NCBI GenBank assembly: GCA_963813495.1
Contig: CAWEZC010000001.1
Coordinates: 62,001 to 126,000, forward strand
From: JACVRW01 sp963813495
GTDB lineage: Bacteria; Actinomycetota; Thermoleophilia; Solirubrobacterales; Thermoleophilaceae
Direction of reading: 5' to 3'
DNA length: 64,000 nt
The notes under the pieces are model-generated. The model did not search any database. It was not told the origin of the DNA and saw only the letters and a list, made by a program, of their open reading frames with translations. Numbering within the stretch: the stretch's first letter is position 1; each line of letters opens with the position of its first letter. Shown piece after piece: positions 6,737 through 14,966 of this stretch. Both the position numbers and the translations under genes were made by a program.

Positions 6737-9525
6737 TCGAGGGAGCGGCCGGGATCGGCAAGACGTCGCTGCTCGGGGAGGCCGCGGAACGGGCCGAGGC
6801 AGAGCGCATGGCCGTTCTTCGCGCGCGCGGCAGCGTGATGGAGAGCGAGTTCGCGCTCGGCGTGGTGGTCCAGCTGCTCGCACCGAGCATCGAGCCGCTC
6901 TCAGTACGCGAGCGTGAACTGGCCTTCGCAGGCGCAGCAGGGCTGGCGCGCCCGTTGTTCGAAGAGGTTCCCGACCGAGCAGCCGCGGATGATCGCCTGT
7001 TCGCACGATTCCACGGCCTGCACTGGCTCTGCGCGAGGCTGGCCGAGGAGCGACCGCTCGTCCTGTTGGTCGACGATGCGCACTGGGCCGACGAGCAGTC
7101 GCTTCGGTTCCTGGCCTACCTCGAGGCGAGGATCGAGGAGATCCCGGCATGCGCGATCCTCACGGTGCGGAGGGGTGAGGTCGCCGCCGCGCCAGAAGCC
7201 CTGTCAAGACTGATGGAGCGCGATCCGCTGAAGCTCGTCCGGCCGAGCCCGCTCAGCCCAGCGGCGATCGGCGAGCTGGTGCGCGGCAGGCTAGGCGCCC
7301 AGACGGCGGATGAAGTCTGCGCCGAATGCGCGCGAACGACCGGCGGCAACCCGCTGCTCGCGCGCCAGCTCATCGCTGCGCTCGTGGAGGAGGTCGGAGA
7401 GCGCCCCAACCTGGACGTCGGCGCAATCTCCGCCATGGGCCCGCCCTCGGTGGCCCGCTTCGTAGCCGTCCGGCTGCGACCACGCTCGCCAACGGTCGAG
7501 GCCGTGGCCCAAGCGCTGGCGATTCTCGGCGACGATGCTTCACTGGCCGACATCGCGAAGGTCGCGGGAGTCGACCGCCGGGCCGCGGCGGACGCGGTCG
7601 ACACGCTGATCGAAGCCGATCTCCTGTGTCCGGGCCTTCCGCCGAGGTTCGTCCACCCGATCATCCAGCAGGCGCTCCAGGACTCGCTCCCGCCGGCGGA
7701 GCGGGTGCAGCTACATCTGGCCGCTGCTCGTGAGCTGGCGCGGGACCCGGATCGGTGTGAGCGCGTGGCTGCCCATCTGCTGGCAGCCGCCCCCGCCGGC
7801 CCCGTGGGTGAGCGCTGGGCATTCGATGCGCTGATCGACTCCGCGCGGCTGGCCGGCAACCGGGGCTCTGCGGACCAGGCCGTGCGGTTCCTGCGCCGGG
7901 CGCTCGAAGAGAAGGCCCCGACCTCGCTGCGGCGGTCGGTCCTGCTCGACCTGGGCGCGGCCGAGTCGGCCGCTCGCATGCCCGAGGCGGCCGGGCGGAT
8001 GGAGCAGGCGCAACGCCTGTCGAGTAGTCCGACCGAGCGCGCACAAGCAGGGCTCGGCCTCTCCATGGCGCGCTTCCTGGCCGCGGAGCTGCCCGAAGCG
8101 ATCGCCGCCTGCGAGGTGATCCTCGAGGCAGCCGACGACCTCGATCGGGAGCTCCGCTTGGGGCTGGAGTTTCAGGCAGCCGCCACTCGCCTGGTGGGCG
8201 GGCTTCCCAGCGCCGAGACGTTCGGGCGGCTGCTGGCCCTCGAGCAGGAGGTGAGCCGCGGCGAGACGGCGGCCGAGCGCAGCCTGCTCGCCATGATCGC
8301 GGTCGTCTTCGCGTCGACCACCGCCCGCAACTCGGTCGAGGTCGCGGCGCTCGCCGAGACGGCGTGGGGAGATGGGCAGCTCCTGGTCGAGGTCCGCTCC
8401 GAGCACCCCGCGCTGGCAGCCCCGGCCACGTCGATCGCACTGACGGCCGCCTCCGTCGCGATCGCGCTCGCGGGGAAGCTGACCCGGGCGATCGAGGTGT
8501 GGAGCGCGGGCGTCGAGGAGGGACAGGCCCGGAGCTCGATGCTCCTCTACTCCAACTCGCTCGGCCTGCGAGCCTCGGGCAGGGTCTGGAGCGGGGATGT
8601 CGGCGCCGCCGAGGCCGACGCCGTCGCGGCCCTGGCGCTGCTTCCCGGCGACGACCCGATCGTCCTACCGGCCGTGCTCTCGGCGCTCACTGACGTCCAC
8701 ATCGAGCGCGGCACGCTCGAGCAGGCGGTGACGTTCCTGCGCGAGGCGTGGCCGGCCGGCGAGCTCCCACAGACGCTGAGCATCTGCCAAGCGCTGGCCT
8801 CCCGCGGCCGGCTCGCCCTGCGGCTCGGGGATGCCCGCGCCGCGCTGGACGATCTCGAGGACGCCGGCCGGCGAGCGCTGGCGATCGCCTACGTGAATCC
8901 GATGGCGCTGATGTGGCGCAGCTACGCGGCGCTTGCCGCGGCGCGCCTCGGTGAGCGCGACCGGGCCGATGAGCTGATCGAGGAGGACCTCGGGATCGCA
9001 CGCAGGTTCGGCGCGCCGGAGCCGATCGGCGAAGCCCTCCGGGTGCAAGCGCTGCTGGCCCCGAGTGCGGAGATGGCCGAGCGGGCGCGCGAGGCGGTGA
9101 ACGTCCTCGCCGGCTCCGAACTGCGGGTGGCGCACGCACGGGCGCTGATCGACCTTGGCGCCGCGCTGAGGCGGGGCGGCCATCGCCGCGACGCCCGCGA
9201 GCCGCTGCGCGAAGGGCTGGCGCTTGCCAACCGCTGCGGATCGGTGGTCGAGACCGATCGGGCGATGCACGAGCTGCGGGCCACGGGAGCCCGCCCCCGC
9301 CGGCCGGCCGTCACCGGCGTTGACGCGCTCTCGCCCCAGGAGCGCCGGGTCACGGCGATGGCCACCGAGGGGCTCGGCAACCGCGAGATCGCCGAGGCTC
9401 TCTTCCTGACCCGCCGGACAGTCGAAATGCACCTCACGGGCGCCTACCGCAAGCTGGGCGTGGCCTCGCGCGCGGAGCTGCCGGATGCGCTCGAGGCCGG
9501 CGGGCGTCAGGCGCCGGCCGGTTGA
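6730..9525 (+). CDS. Large LuxR-family ATPase transcriptional regulator (LAL/MalT-like), N-terminus frameshifted
   Basis: A 931-residue STAND-type regulator. The Walker A motif EGAAGIGKTSLLGEA is at the very start, Walker B (PLVLLVDDAHWADEQS) near residue 115, a winged-helix and arm region to about 330, a TPR-like helical region from about 330 to 850, and a C-terminal LuxR HTH with LSPQERRVTAMATEGLGNRE and RRTVEMHLTGAYRKLGV. ATP and an unknown inducer would gate DNA binding. The family normally has about 25-30 residues before the P-loop. Here those are in the preceding frame (6599-6736), so the expressed length depends on whether the frameshift is real. The 3' end overlaps the convergent mcl gene by 19 bases. 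Confidence 0.85.
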   Translation: MVIEGAAGIGKTSLLGEAAERAEAERMAVLRARGSVMESEFALGVVVQLLAPSIEPLSVRERELAFAGAAGLARPLFEEVPDRAAADDRLFARFHGLHWLCARLAEERPLVLLVDDAHWADEQSLRFLAYLEARIEEIPACAILTVRRGEVAAAPEALSRLMERDPLKLVRPSPLSPAAIGELVRGRLGAQTADEVCAECARTTGGNPLLARQLIAALVEEVGERPNLDVGAISAMGPPSVARFVAVRLRPRSPTVEAVAQALAILGDDASLADIAKVAGVDRRAAADAVDTLIEADLLCPGLPPRFVHPIIQQALQDSLPPAERVQLHLAAARELARDPDRCERVAAHLLAAAPAGPVGERWAFDALIDSARLAGNRGSADQAVRFLRRALEEKAPTSLRRSVLLDLGAAESAARMPEAAGRMEQAQRLSSSPTERAQAGLGLSMARFLAAELPEAIAACEVILEAADDLDRELRLGLEFQAAATRLVGGLPSAETFGRLLALEQEVSRGETAAERSLLAMIAVVFASTTARNSVEVAALAETAWGDGQLLVEVRSEHPALAAPATSIALTAASVAIALAGKLTRAIEVWSAGVEEGQARSSMLLYSNSLGLRASGRVWSGDVGAAEADAVAALALLPGDDPIVLPAVLSALTDVHIERGTLEQAVTFLREAWPAGELPQTLSICQALASRGRLALRLGDARAALDDLEDAGRRALAIAYVNPMALMWRSYAALAAARLGERDRADELIEEDLGIARRFGAPEPIGEALRVQALLAPSAEMAERAREAVNVLAGSELRVAHARALIDLGAALRRGGHRRDAREPLREGLALANRCGSVVETDRAMHELRATGARPRRPAVTGVDALSPQERRVTAMATEGLGNREIAEALFLTRRTVEMHLTGAYRKLGVASRAELPDALEAGGRQAPAG

Positions 9526-10571
9526 AGCTCGTAGGCCTCGGCGAGCTCGGGGTCCTTGCGCGCCAGCATCTCGGCCAGGTCGACCATCACCTTGCACTGC
9601 TTCCAGGTGGCGTCGTCCTGCATCTTGCCGTCGATCATGTGGACGCCGCGGCCGTCGGGGATCGCCTCGATCACCTTCTTCGCGAACCTGACTTCGTCGG
9701 GATCGGGGGAGAAGACCTTCTTGGCGATGCCGATCTGCACCGGGTGCAGCGACCACGCGCCGACGCAGCCGAGCAGGAAGGCGGCCCGGAATTGCGCCTC
9801 GCAGCCCTGGACGTCGCGGATGTCGCCGTACGGGCCGTAGAAGGGCAGGATCCCGGCACCGGCGCACGCGTCCACCATGCGCGCGATCGAGTAGTGCCAG
9901 GGGTCCTGCTGCGCAGTGGCGCGCGGGGCCTCGGGATCATCGGCGTCGGGATCCTCGATCACCCGGTAGCCGGGGTGGCCGCCACCGACCCGGGTGGTCT
10001 TCATGCGCCGGTTGGCCGCGAGGTCGGCGGGCCCGAAGCTCATGCCCTGCATGCGCGGGCTGGCGGTGGCGATCTCCTCCAGGTTCGTCACGCCCTGTGC
10101 CGTCTCGAGGATGGCGTGCACCAGGATCGGGCGCTCGAGCCCCGCCTTGGCCTCGAGCTGCGCCAGCATGCGGTCGACGTAGTGGATGTCCCAGGGGCCC
10201 TCCACCTTGGGCACCATCACCACGTCGATGCGGTCGCCGATCTCACCCACGATCTGGGTCAGGTCGTCGAGCACCCAGGGGCTCTCGAGGGCGTTGATGC
10301 GCGTCCACAGGGAGGTCTCGCCCAGGTCCATCTCGCGGCCGACGCGGATCAGCCCCTCGCGTGCCGCCTCCTTGCGGTCGACCGGGACGGCGTCCTCGAG
10401 GTTGCCGAGCAGGATGTCGACCTGCGCGGAGATGTCGGGCGCCTTGGCCACCATCTTCTCGTTGGAGAAGTCGAGGAAGTGGATCATCCTCGAGGGCCTG
10501 AAGGGAATCTCCGCCAGCGGGGCGGGCGCGCCGATGGCCAGGGGCTTCAGGAAGTCTCTCGGGTTGCGCAT
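9507..10571 (-). CDS. mcl: Malyl-CoA / beta-methylmalyl-CoA (citramalyl-CoA) lyase
   Basis: A 354-residue HpcH/HpaI-CitE TIM barrel that cleaves L-malyl-CoA to acetyl-CoA and glyoxylate, and beta-methylmalyl-CoA to propionyl-CoA and glyoxylate. From memory it resembles the Chloroflexus aurantiacus trifunctional lyase along its length. The blocks are KPLAIGAP near the start, RMIHFLDFSNEK, the metal-site LLGNLEDAVPVDRKEAA, VVMVPKVEGPWDIHYVD, ETAQGVTNLEEIA, GMSFGPADLAANRRMKTTRV and the C-terminal MIDGKMQDDATWKQ. ATG 10571 is chosen because MRN..DFLKPLAIGAP aligns with the family start; a TTG at 10583 is also in frame. It diverges from the MaoC gene across a palindrome. Confidence 0.88.
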   Translation of the reverse strand: MRNPRDFLKPLAIGAPAPLAEIPFRPSRMIHFLDFSNEKMVAKAPDISAQVDILLGNLEDAVPVDRKEAAREGLIRVGREMDLGETSLWTRINALESPWVLDDLTQIVGEIGDRIDVVMVPKVEGPWDIHYVDRMLAQLEAKAGLERPILVHAILETAQGVTNLEEIATASPRMQGMSFGPADLAANRRMKTTRVGGGHPGYRVIEDPDADDPEAPRATAQQDPWHYSIARMVDACAGAGILPFYGPYGDIRDVQGCEAQFRAAFLLGCVGAWSLHPVQIGIAKKVFSPDPDEVRFAKKVIEAIPDGRGVHMIDGKMQDDATWKQCKVMVDLAEMLARKDPELAEAYELQPAGA

Positions 10572-10613
10572 GCGCAAGGGCAATCTAGCGCGCCGGATAG
10601 GATTCGACCTCTT

Positions 10614-10629
10614 TTGACTGACCAGTCAA
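10614..10629. promoter_or_regulatory. Perfect palindrome, probable TetR-type operator between mcl and maoC
   Basis: TTGACTGACCAGTCAA is a perfect 7-bp inverted repeat with a 2-bp centre. It lies 20 bases before the maoC start and 42 bases before the divergent mcl start. Size, symmetry and place are typical of a TetR-family repressor site. A candidate -10 for maoC (TAGGAT, 10598-10603) lies just upstream, so binding would block transcription. The regulator gene is not visible in the window. Confidence 0.6.
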
Positions 10630-10649
10630 CCAACGCAGCAGAGGAGCCG

Positions 10650-11150
10650 ATGATCGAGACCAAGCAGGCTGAGCGCGAGGCCTCAGGGGCGCGTCCCTAC
10701 GGCCGCTACCTGGAGGACTTCGAGGTCGGCGCGGTGTACAAGCACTGGCCGGCCAAGACGGTGACCGAAGCGGACGACCACCTGTTCTGCCTGCTCACCA
10801 TGAACCATCACCCGCTGCACATCAACGACGTGTACGCGGCCGAGTCGCAGCAGGGCCGCAACGTGGTGGTGGGGCCGCTCGTGTACTCGCTGGCGCTCGG
10901 CATGTCGGTGGCCGACGTGTCCGGCAAGGCGATCGCCAACCTGGCCACCGAGGAGCTCTCGCATCCCGCGCCGGTGTTCCACGGCGACACGCTGTTCGCG
11001 GAGTCGGAGGTGCTCGACGTGCGCCCCTCGCAGTCCAAGTCCGACCGCGGCGTGGTCAAGGTGCACACGCGGGTGTTCAAGCAGGACGGCACCCTGGTCG
11101 CCGAGTTCAAGCGGGCCGTTCTGGTGCCGCGCCGGACCGACGTGGCCTAG
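10650..11150 (+). CDS. MaoC-family hydratase (mesaconyl-CoA or related enoyl-CoA hydratase candidate)
   Basis: A 166-residue single hot-dog MaoC domain starting at ATG 10650. Visible motifs are the N-terminal GRYLEDFEVG, the hydratase active-site block HHPLHINDVYAAESQQGRNV (the Asp/His pair of the hydratase-2 motif), VVGPLVYSLALGMSVADVSG and the late HGDTLFAESEVLDVRPS. It adds water across a short-chain enoyl-CoA. Pairing with mcl points to mesaconyl-CoA hydratase in the ethylmalonyl-CoA pathway. Classical mesaconyl-CoA hydratases are double hot-dog and about twice this length, so itaconyl-CoA or another hydratase is an alternative. It lies downstream of the palindrome at 10614. Confidence 0.8.
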   Translation: MIETKQAEREASGARPYGRYLEDFEVGAVYKHWPAKTVTEADDHLFCLLTMNHHPLHINDVYAAESQQGRNVVVGPLVYSLALGMSVADVSGKAIANLATEELSHPAPVFHGDTLFAESEVLDVRPSQSKSDRGVVKVHTRVFKQDGTLVAEFKRAVLVPRRTDVA

Positions 11151-11153
11151 CGG

Positions 11154-11618
11154 CTAGCCGCCGAGCTGGGCGACCCAGGCGGTGGTGCGGGAGCCGCGAT
11201 AACGGCCGCTGAGCTGGGCTACTCCGAGGAACCGGAAGGAGCGGCTCATCAGCACCGAGCGGTGACCCGCTGAGCGCATCCATGCCCTGAAGGTGGCCTC
11301 CACACGCGGGCGCCGGCCGGAGTGCCAGGCCAGGGTCTCGCCGAGCGAGCGGTAGTTGCCCTGCACCTGGATGGAGGGCTGGTGGGCGAGGATGTCGTTG
11401 CCGAGCATCCAGCGTGCCTGGCGCAGTGCCGAGCGGGTGAGCTGGGACGAGCCTCGCAGCGGTGGCAGATCCTGCGCGGCGCGCTCGTGGTTGACCCGCT
11501 CGAGCATCGCCGCGCTCTCTGCGGGCAGGGCGGCGTCGTCCTGACCGGCGGCCACCGGTGCCGCGAACAGCACCAGCGCCATCATCAGCGCTCCTGCACC
11601 TGCACGTGCGTGACCCAA
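11154..11618 (-). CDS. Secreted CAP-domain (SCP/PR1-like) protein under a c-di-AMP riboswitch
   Basis: A 154-residue exported protein: signal peptide ALMMALVLFAAPVAAGQ near residues 11-27, then a CAP domain with MLERVNHERAAQDLPPL, TRSALRQARWMLGNDILAHQ, SLGETLAWHSG and SAGHRSVLMSRSFRFLGVA. CAP proteins act outside the cell; in bacteria they are linked to wall remodelling, but the activity here is unknown. TTG 11618 is chosen because the SD-like GGAAGGAGAG (11624-11633) sits five bases before it and directly follows the riboswitch. An internal ATG in the signal peptide, also behind an AGGAG, is the alternative. It is convergent with maoC, 3 bases apart. Confidence 0.8.
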   Translation of the reverse strand: MGHARAGAGALMMALVLFAAPVAAGQDDAALPAESAAMLERVNHERAAQDLPPLRGSSQLTRSALRQARWMLGNDILAHQPSIQVQGNYRSLGETLAWHSGRRPRVEATFRAWMRSAGHRSVLMSRSFRFLGVAQLSGRYRGSRTTAWVAQLGG

Positions 11619-11636
11619 GCCGACTCTCCTTCCTCG

Positions 11637-11787
11637 GCCTACGGGGTTAGCTGACGGGCTCGCGCAGAAAGAGAGATAACGCGCTACGGGGCCGACCTGC
11701 GTCGACTCCGATTCGCCCCAGCGGCCCCTGTTGCGGCGCCGCCAATGGTTCCCCCGCTCGCTCGCCGACGGTTCCGGAAAGCGACTC
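11637..11787 (-). promoter_or_regulatory. c-di-AMP riboswitch (ydaO-yuaA type) upstream of the CAP-domain gene
   Basis: Read on the minus strand, the leader shows the conserved ydaO blocks in order: a 5' TCGCTTTCCGGAACC, then AGCGGGGGAACCATTGG (11742-11758), TGGGGCGAATC (11710-11720), and the hallmark 3' segment CCGTCAGCTAACCCCGTAGG (about 11638-11657). The Shine-Dalgarno of the CAP gene follows within 5 bases, so ligand binding could affect the ribosome site or a terminator. This class senses c-di-AMP and in actinobacteria often controls wall hydrolases and resuscitation factors. I made the assignment by consensus recall, without a covariance search. The outer boundaries are approximate. Confidence 0.85.
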
Positions 11788-11889
11788 GGCACATATTCGG
11801 CCGGTGATGCTAGCGCGATTCCGGGCGGAAATATGTCCGAGGCGTGTGCACCGGCGACAAAAGGACTCGACCTGAGTACGTTGTGGGGT

Positions 11890-12888
11890 ATGCGCGTGAC
11901 GGTTACAGGAGGCGCGGGGTACGTCGGTGCCCTGCTTGTGAAGGAACTGCAGTCGGGGGGGCACGACGTGACCATTCTCGACTCGCTGCTGCATCGCCAG
12001 GACGGCGTGGCGGCCGATCTCGAGCAGGCGGGAGCGCGTCTGGTGGACGGCGACGTCCGCGACGCCTCCGTCCGCGAGGAGGCTCTGAACGGCGCCGAGG
12101 GCGTGGTCCATCTCGCCGCGATCGTCGGCGACCCGGCCTGCAAGCGCGACCCGGAGCTGTCGCACCAGGTCAACGTGGAGGGAGCCCGCTCGGTGGTGGA
12201 GGACGCACGCCGGCTGGGCGCGGAACGCCTCGTGTTCGCGTCCACCTGCTCCAACTACGGCCGCATGGACGATCCCACCGTACCGATCGACGAGAACGGC
12301 ACGCTCGCCCCGGTATCGCTCTACGCCGAGCAGAAGGTGGAGATCGAGAAGGGGCTGCTGGCCCTGGACGATCCCGCCTTCGCAGCCACCTGCCTGCGCT
12401 TTGCCACCGTCTACGGCGCGGCACCGAGGATGCGCTTCGACCTGACCGTGAACGAGTTCACACGGGATCTATGGGCGGGTCGCGATCTGGAGGTGTTCGG
12501 GGAGCAGTTCTGGCGCCCCTACGTGCACGCCGCCGACGCCGCCCGGGCCACGCGCATTGTGCTCGAGGCCCCGGCCGAGCAGGTGAGCGGCAACGTGTTC
12601 AACGTGGGCCACTCCGACGAGAACTACCGCAAGCTCGACCTCGTGGAGATCATCACCGGCCGCCTGGGCCGCGGCGAGGTGAGCTACGTGCAGCGCGACG
12701 AGGACCCGCGCGACTACAAGGTGAGCTTCGAGAAGATCCGCCGCGAGCTCGGCTTCGAGCCGCTCATGCGCGTCCCGGACGGCGTGGATGAGGTGATAGC
12801 CGGTCTCGAGGAGGAGCGCTTCGGGGACGCGTATGACCCGCGCCACTCGAACCTGACCTCGGGCGAGCCCAGCAGGAAGACGGCCTGA
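11890..12888 (+). CDS. NAD-dependent epimerase/dehydratase (extended SDR, NDP-sugar)
   Basis: A 332-residue extended SDR. The Rossmann motif TGGAGYVGALL is at residues 5-15. Further blocks are VVHLAAIVGDPACKRDP, LVFASTCSNYG, a YAEQK at the YxxxK position, and RFATVYG. It interconverts or dehydrates a nucleotide-activated sugar. ATG 11890 is chosen because it puts the Rossmann motif at its normal distance from the start; an ATG at 11833 would add 19 residues. The stop overlaps the next start by one base (TGATG), so it is coupled to the DegT aminotransferase gene. Together they could make an amino sugar for the surface glycan. Confidence 0.85.
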   Translation: MRVTVTGGAGYVGALLVKELQSGGHDVTILDSLLHRQDGVAADLEQAGARLVDGDVRDASVREEALNGAEGVVHLAAIVGDPACKRDPELSHQVNVEGARSVVEDARRLGAERLVFASTCSNYGRMDDPTVPIDENGTLAPVSLYAEQKVEIEKGLLALDDPAFAATCLRFATVYGAAPRMRFDLTVNEFTRDLWAGRDLEVFGEQFWRPYVHAADAARATRIVLEAPAEQVSGNVFNVGHSDENYRKLDLVEIITGRLGRGEVSYVQRDEDPRDYKVSFEKIRRELGFEPLMRVPDGVDEVIAGLEEERFGDAYDPRHSNLTSGEPSRKTA

Positions 12889-14063
12889 TGGCCGACGCGA
12901 TGGTGCCTCTCTTCGACATCCGGCTGACGGATGCCGACGTTGCCGCCGTGGAGGAGACGCTGCGCTCGGGCTGGCTCACGATGGGGCCGCGCACGAGTGA
13001 GTTCGAGGAGCGCTTCGCCGAGCATCTCGGCGTCAAGCACGCGCTCGCCCTGTCCAGCTGCACCTCCGCGCTGCACCTGGCCTACCTGGCCGCCGGGGTG
13101 GGCCCCGGCGACGAGGTGATCGCGCCCGGCATCACCTTCGTGGCCAGCGCCGCGGGCGCCCGCTACTGCGGCGCCACGCCGGTTCTGGCGGACGTGATCG
13201 GCCCGCACGACCTCTCGCTCGATCCCGAGGACGCCGAGCGCCGCATCACGGCGCGCACCAAGGCGGTCTGCCTCGTTCACTACGGCGGCTACGCCGGACC
13301 CGTCGAGGAGCTGCGGCGCCTGTGCGAGGAGCGTGGTGTGGCCCTGATCGAGGACGCCGCCCACAGCCCGAGCGCCACCCCGGCCGGAGACGAGCGCAAG
13401 CTAGGCGCCTGGGGCCTGGCGGGCTGCTTCAGCTTCTTCTCCAACAAGGTGCTCTCCTGCGGGGAGGGCGGCCTGCTGGCCACCGACGACGACGAGGTCG
13501 CGGCGACCGTGAAGAGCCTGCGCTCGCACGCCATGACCACCGGCACCTATGACCGCCACCGCGGGCACCAGCTCAGCTATGACGTGGTCGGCCTTGGTTA
13601 CAACTACCGCCTCGACGAGCCGCGCGCCGCCCTGCTCATCTCGCGCCTAGCCGGCCTCGAGGAGGACATCGGCCGGCGCCGCGCGCTCACGCACCGCTAC
13701 CGCCGCCTGCTCGACGGCGTCGACGGGGTGACCATCCCGTACAGCGACGCCGAGGTCGACACGAGCTCGTGCTACGTGATGCCGCTGCTGCTGGACGACC
13801 TGGAGTTGCAGGGGCCCCTGCGCGAGCTGATGCGCGAGCGCTGGAACGTCCAGACCAGCCTGCTTTACCCCTCGATCAGCGAGTTCAGCGCGTACAGGGA
13901 GTCCGCAGGCTCCCTGCCCCGCAGCGAGCGGATCGCCCGCACCCAGCTCACGATCCCGCTCTATCCCCACCTCAGCGAGTCCGACCAGGACCGCGTGGTC
14001 ACCGCCGTGGTGGAAGGCCTCGCTCAGGTGCGCGAGCGCCTCGCGCCGGTACGGGCGTCGTAG
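12888..14063 (+). CDS. DegT/DnrJ/EryC1/StrS-family sugar aminotransferase
   Basis: A 391-residue PLP enzyme that transaminates keto sugars bound to a nucleotide. Visible family features are the start VPLFDIRLTDADVAAVEETL, LALSSCTSALHLAYLAAGVGP, GDEVIAPGITFVASA, IEDAAHSPSA, the PLP-lysine segment FSFFSNKVLSCGEGG, and YNYRLDEPRAALLISRL. It is translationally coupled to the upstream epimerase. Its 3' end lies one base from the convergent methyltransferase stop. It is likely part of an NDP-amino-sugar pathway feeding the polysaccharide locus. The exact sugar is unknown. Confidence 0.87.
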   Translation: MADAMVPLFDIRLTDADVAAVEETLRSGWLTMGPRTSEFEERFAEHLGVKHALALSSCTSALHLAYLAAGVGPGDEVIAPGITFVASAAGARYCGATPVLADVIGPHDLSLDPEDAERRITARTKAVCLVHYGGYAGPVEELRRLCEERGVALIEDAAHSPSATPAGDERKLGAWGLAGCFSFFSNKVLSCGEGGLLATDDDEVAATVKSLRSHAMTTGTYDRHRGHQLSYDVVGLGYNYRLDEPRAALLISRLAGLEEDIGRRRALTHRYRRLLDGVDGVTIPYSDAEVDTSSCYVMPLLLDDLELQGPLRELMRERWNVQTSLLYPSISEFSAYRESAGSLPRSERIARTQLTIPLYPHLSESDQDRVVTAVVEGLAQVRERLAPVRAS

Positions 14064-14064
14064 G

Positions 14065-14958
14065 TCAGGTCTTCTTCAGCGCGATCGTCGAAACCTGCAC
14101 CGGGTTGTCGGCCTGGCGCCGGCGAAGCATGTACCAGCGCAGCACCCGGAACGCACCGGGCGTATAGAGGAAAGCCGCCTTGATCGCGTTGCGCAGCTTC
14201 GACCTGCCCTTCATCCGGAACCGCTTGCGGGTGAACACGGTCTCGGGCATCCATTCGCGGTCGCAGTACACGACCTTCATGCCCAGGGACTCGGCGTACC
14301 TGTCGATCGTTCGCTCCCCGAGGAAGAACAGATGCTCGCCCAGCTCCCACGAGGGCTGGTGGTGGGGCTGCACACCACTCCCCACCTCACTGGTGTGCAA
14401 CACCAGCACGCCGTCCCGCCGGAGCGCGCGCACGATGACGGACAGAGTCTCGCGCGGGCTCGTGAGATGTGAGAAGACGTCGATCATCGTCGCTGCTGCC
14501 AGAGACCCGGGCTCGAGGCCCAGCTCCTCGACGCGCCGGTCGTGCACGGCCGCCTCGGTCCTCGTGCGGGCCAGTGCGCGCCGGTCGTCCCCTAGCTCGA
14601 TCCCCTCGATCTCGACCCCGTGCTCCTGAGCCAGGCGCATGAGCGTCCCCGTCCCACAGCCGATGTCCAGCCACCGCCCCGGGGGTGCGTGCCGCTCCGC
14701 GAGCTCTACGTAGTCCCGGAAGCGCTCCTCGCATTGCTGCTCGAAGGCCAGCTGCAGCTCCGCCGAAGTGACCTGCTCGTCCCGGCGAAAACGCCCCTGT
14801 CGAACCTCGGCCGTGCGCTCCTCACGCGACGGCAGCGGGGACACGTAGTGAAGTCCGCAATGCTCACAGCGCCCGAGGTGGACGCCTGAGAGGGTGAAGA
14901 GCTCTCGCCAAGCTCGTTGGCCGCAGCAATCGCACGGAGGCACCCCGTGGAAGGCCAT
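14065..14958 (-). CDS. Class I SAM-dependent methyltransferase with N-terminal zinc-ribbon
   Basis: A 297-residue protein. An N-terminal CDCCG at residues 9-13 and RCEHCGLHYVSPLP near residue 31 form a two-pair cysteine zinc ribbon, as in sugar C- and O-methyltransferases of surface-glycan loci. The SAM domain follows with WLDIGCGTGTLMRLAQEHG, EGIELG, and MIDVFSHLTSPRETL. It probably methylates a sugar or a glycan intermediate. It starts at ATG 14958, 8 bases after the stop of the upstream glyoxal-oxidase-like gene on the same strand, so it is likely in its operon. Confidence 0.82.
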   Translation of the reverse strand: MAFHGVPPCDCCGQRAWRELFTLSGVHLGRCEHCGLHYVSPLPSREERTAEVRQGRFRRDEQVTSAELQLAFEQQCEERFRDYVELAERHAPPGRWLDIGCGTGTLMRLAQEHGVEIEGIELGDDRRALARTRTEAAVHDRRVEELGLEPGSLAAATMIDVFSHLTSPRETLSVIVRALRRDGVLVLHTSEVGSGVQPHHQPSWELGEHLFFLGERTIDRYAESLGMKVVYCDREWMPETVFTRKRFRMKGRSKLRNAIKAAFLYTPGAFRVLRWYMLRRRQADNPVQVSTIALKKT

Positions 14959-14966
14959 GGCAGGGG

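Noticed and set aside
8665..9867. 400-residue minus-strand frame across the LuxR ATPase 3' end
   Set aside because: It overlaps two convincing genes and contains no family motif; the Arg-rich translation is typical of a shadow frame.
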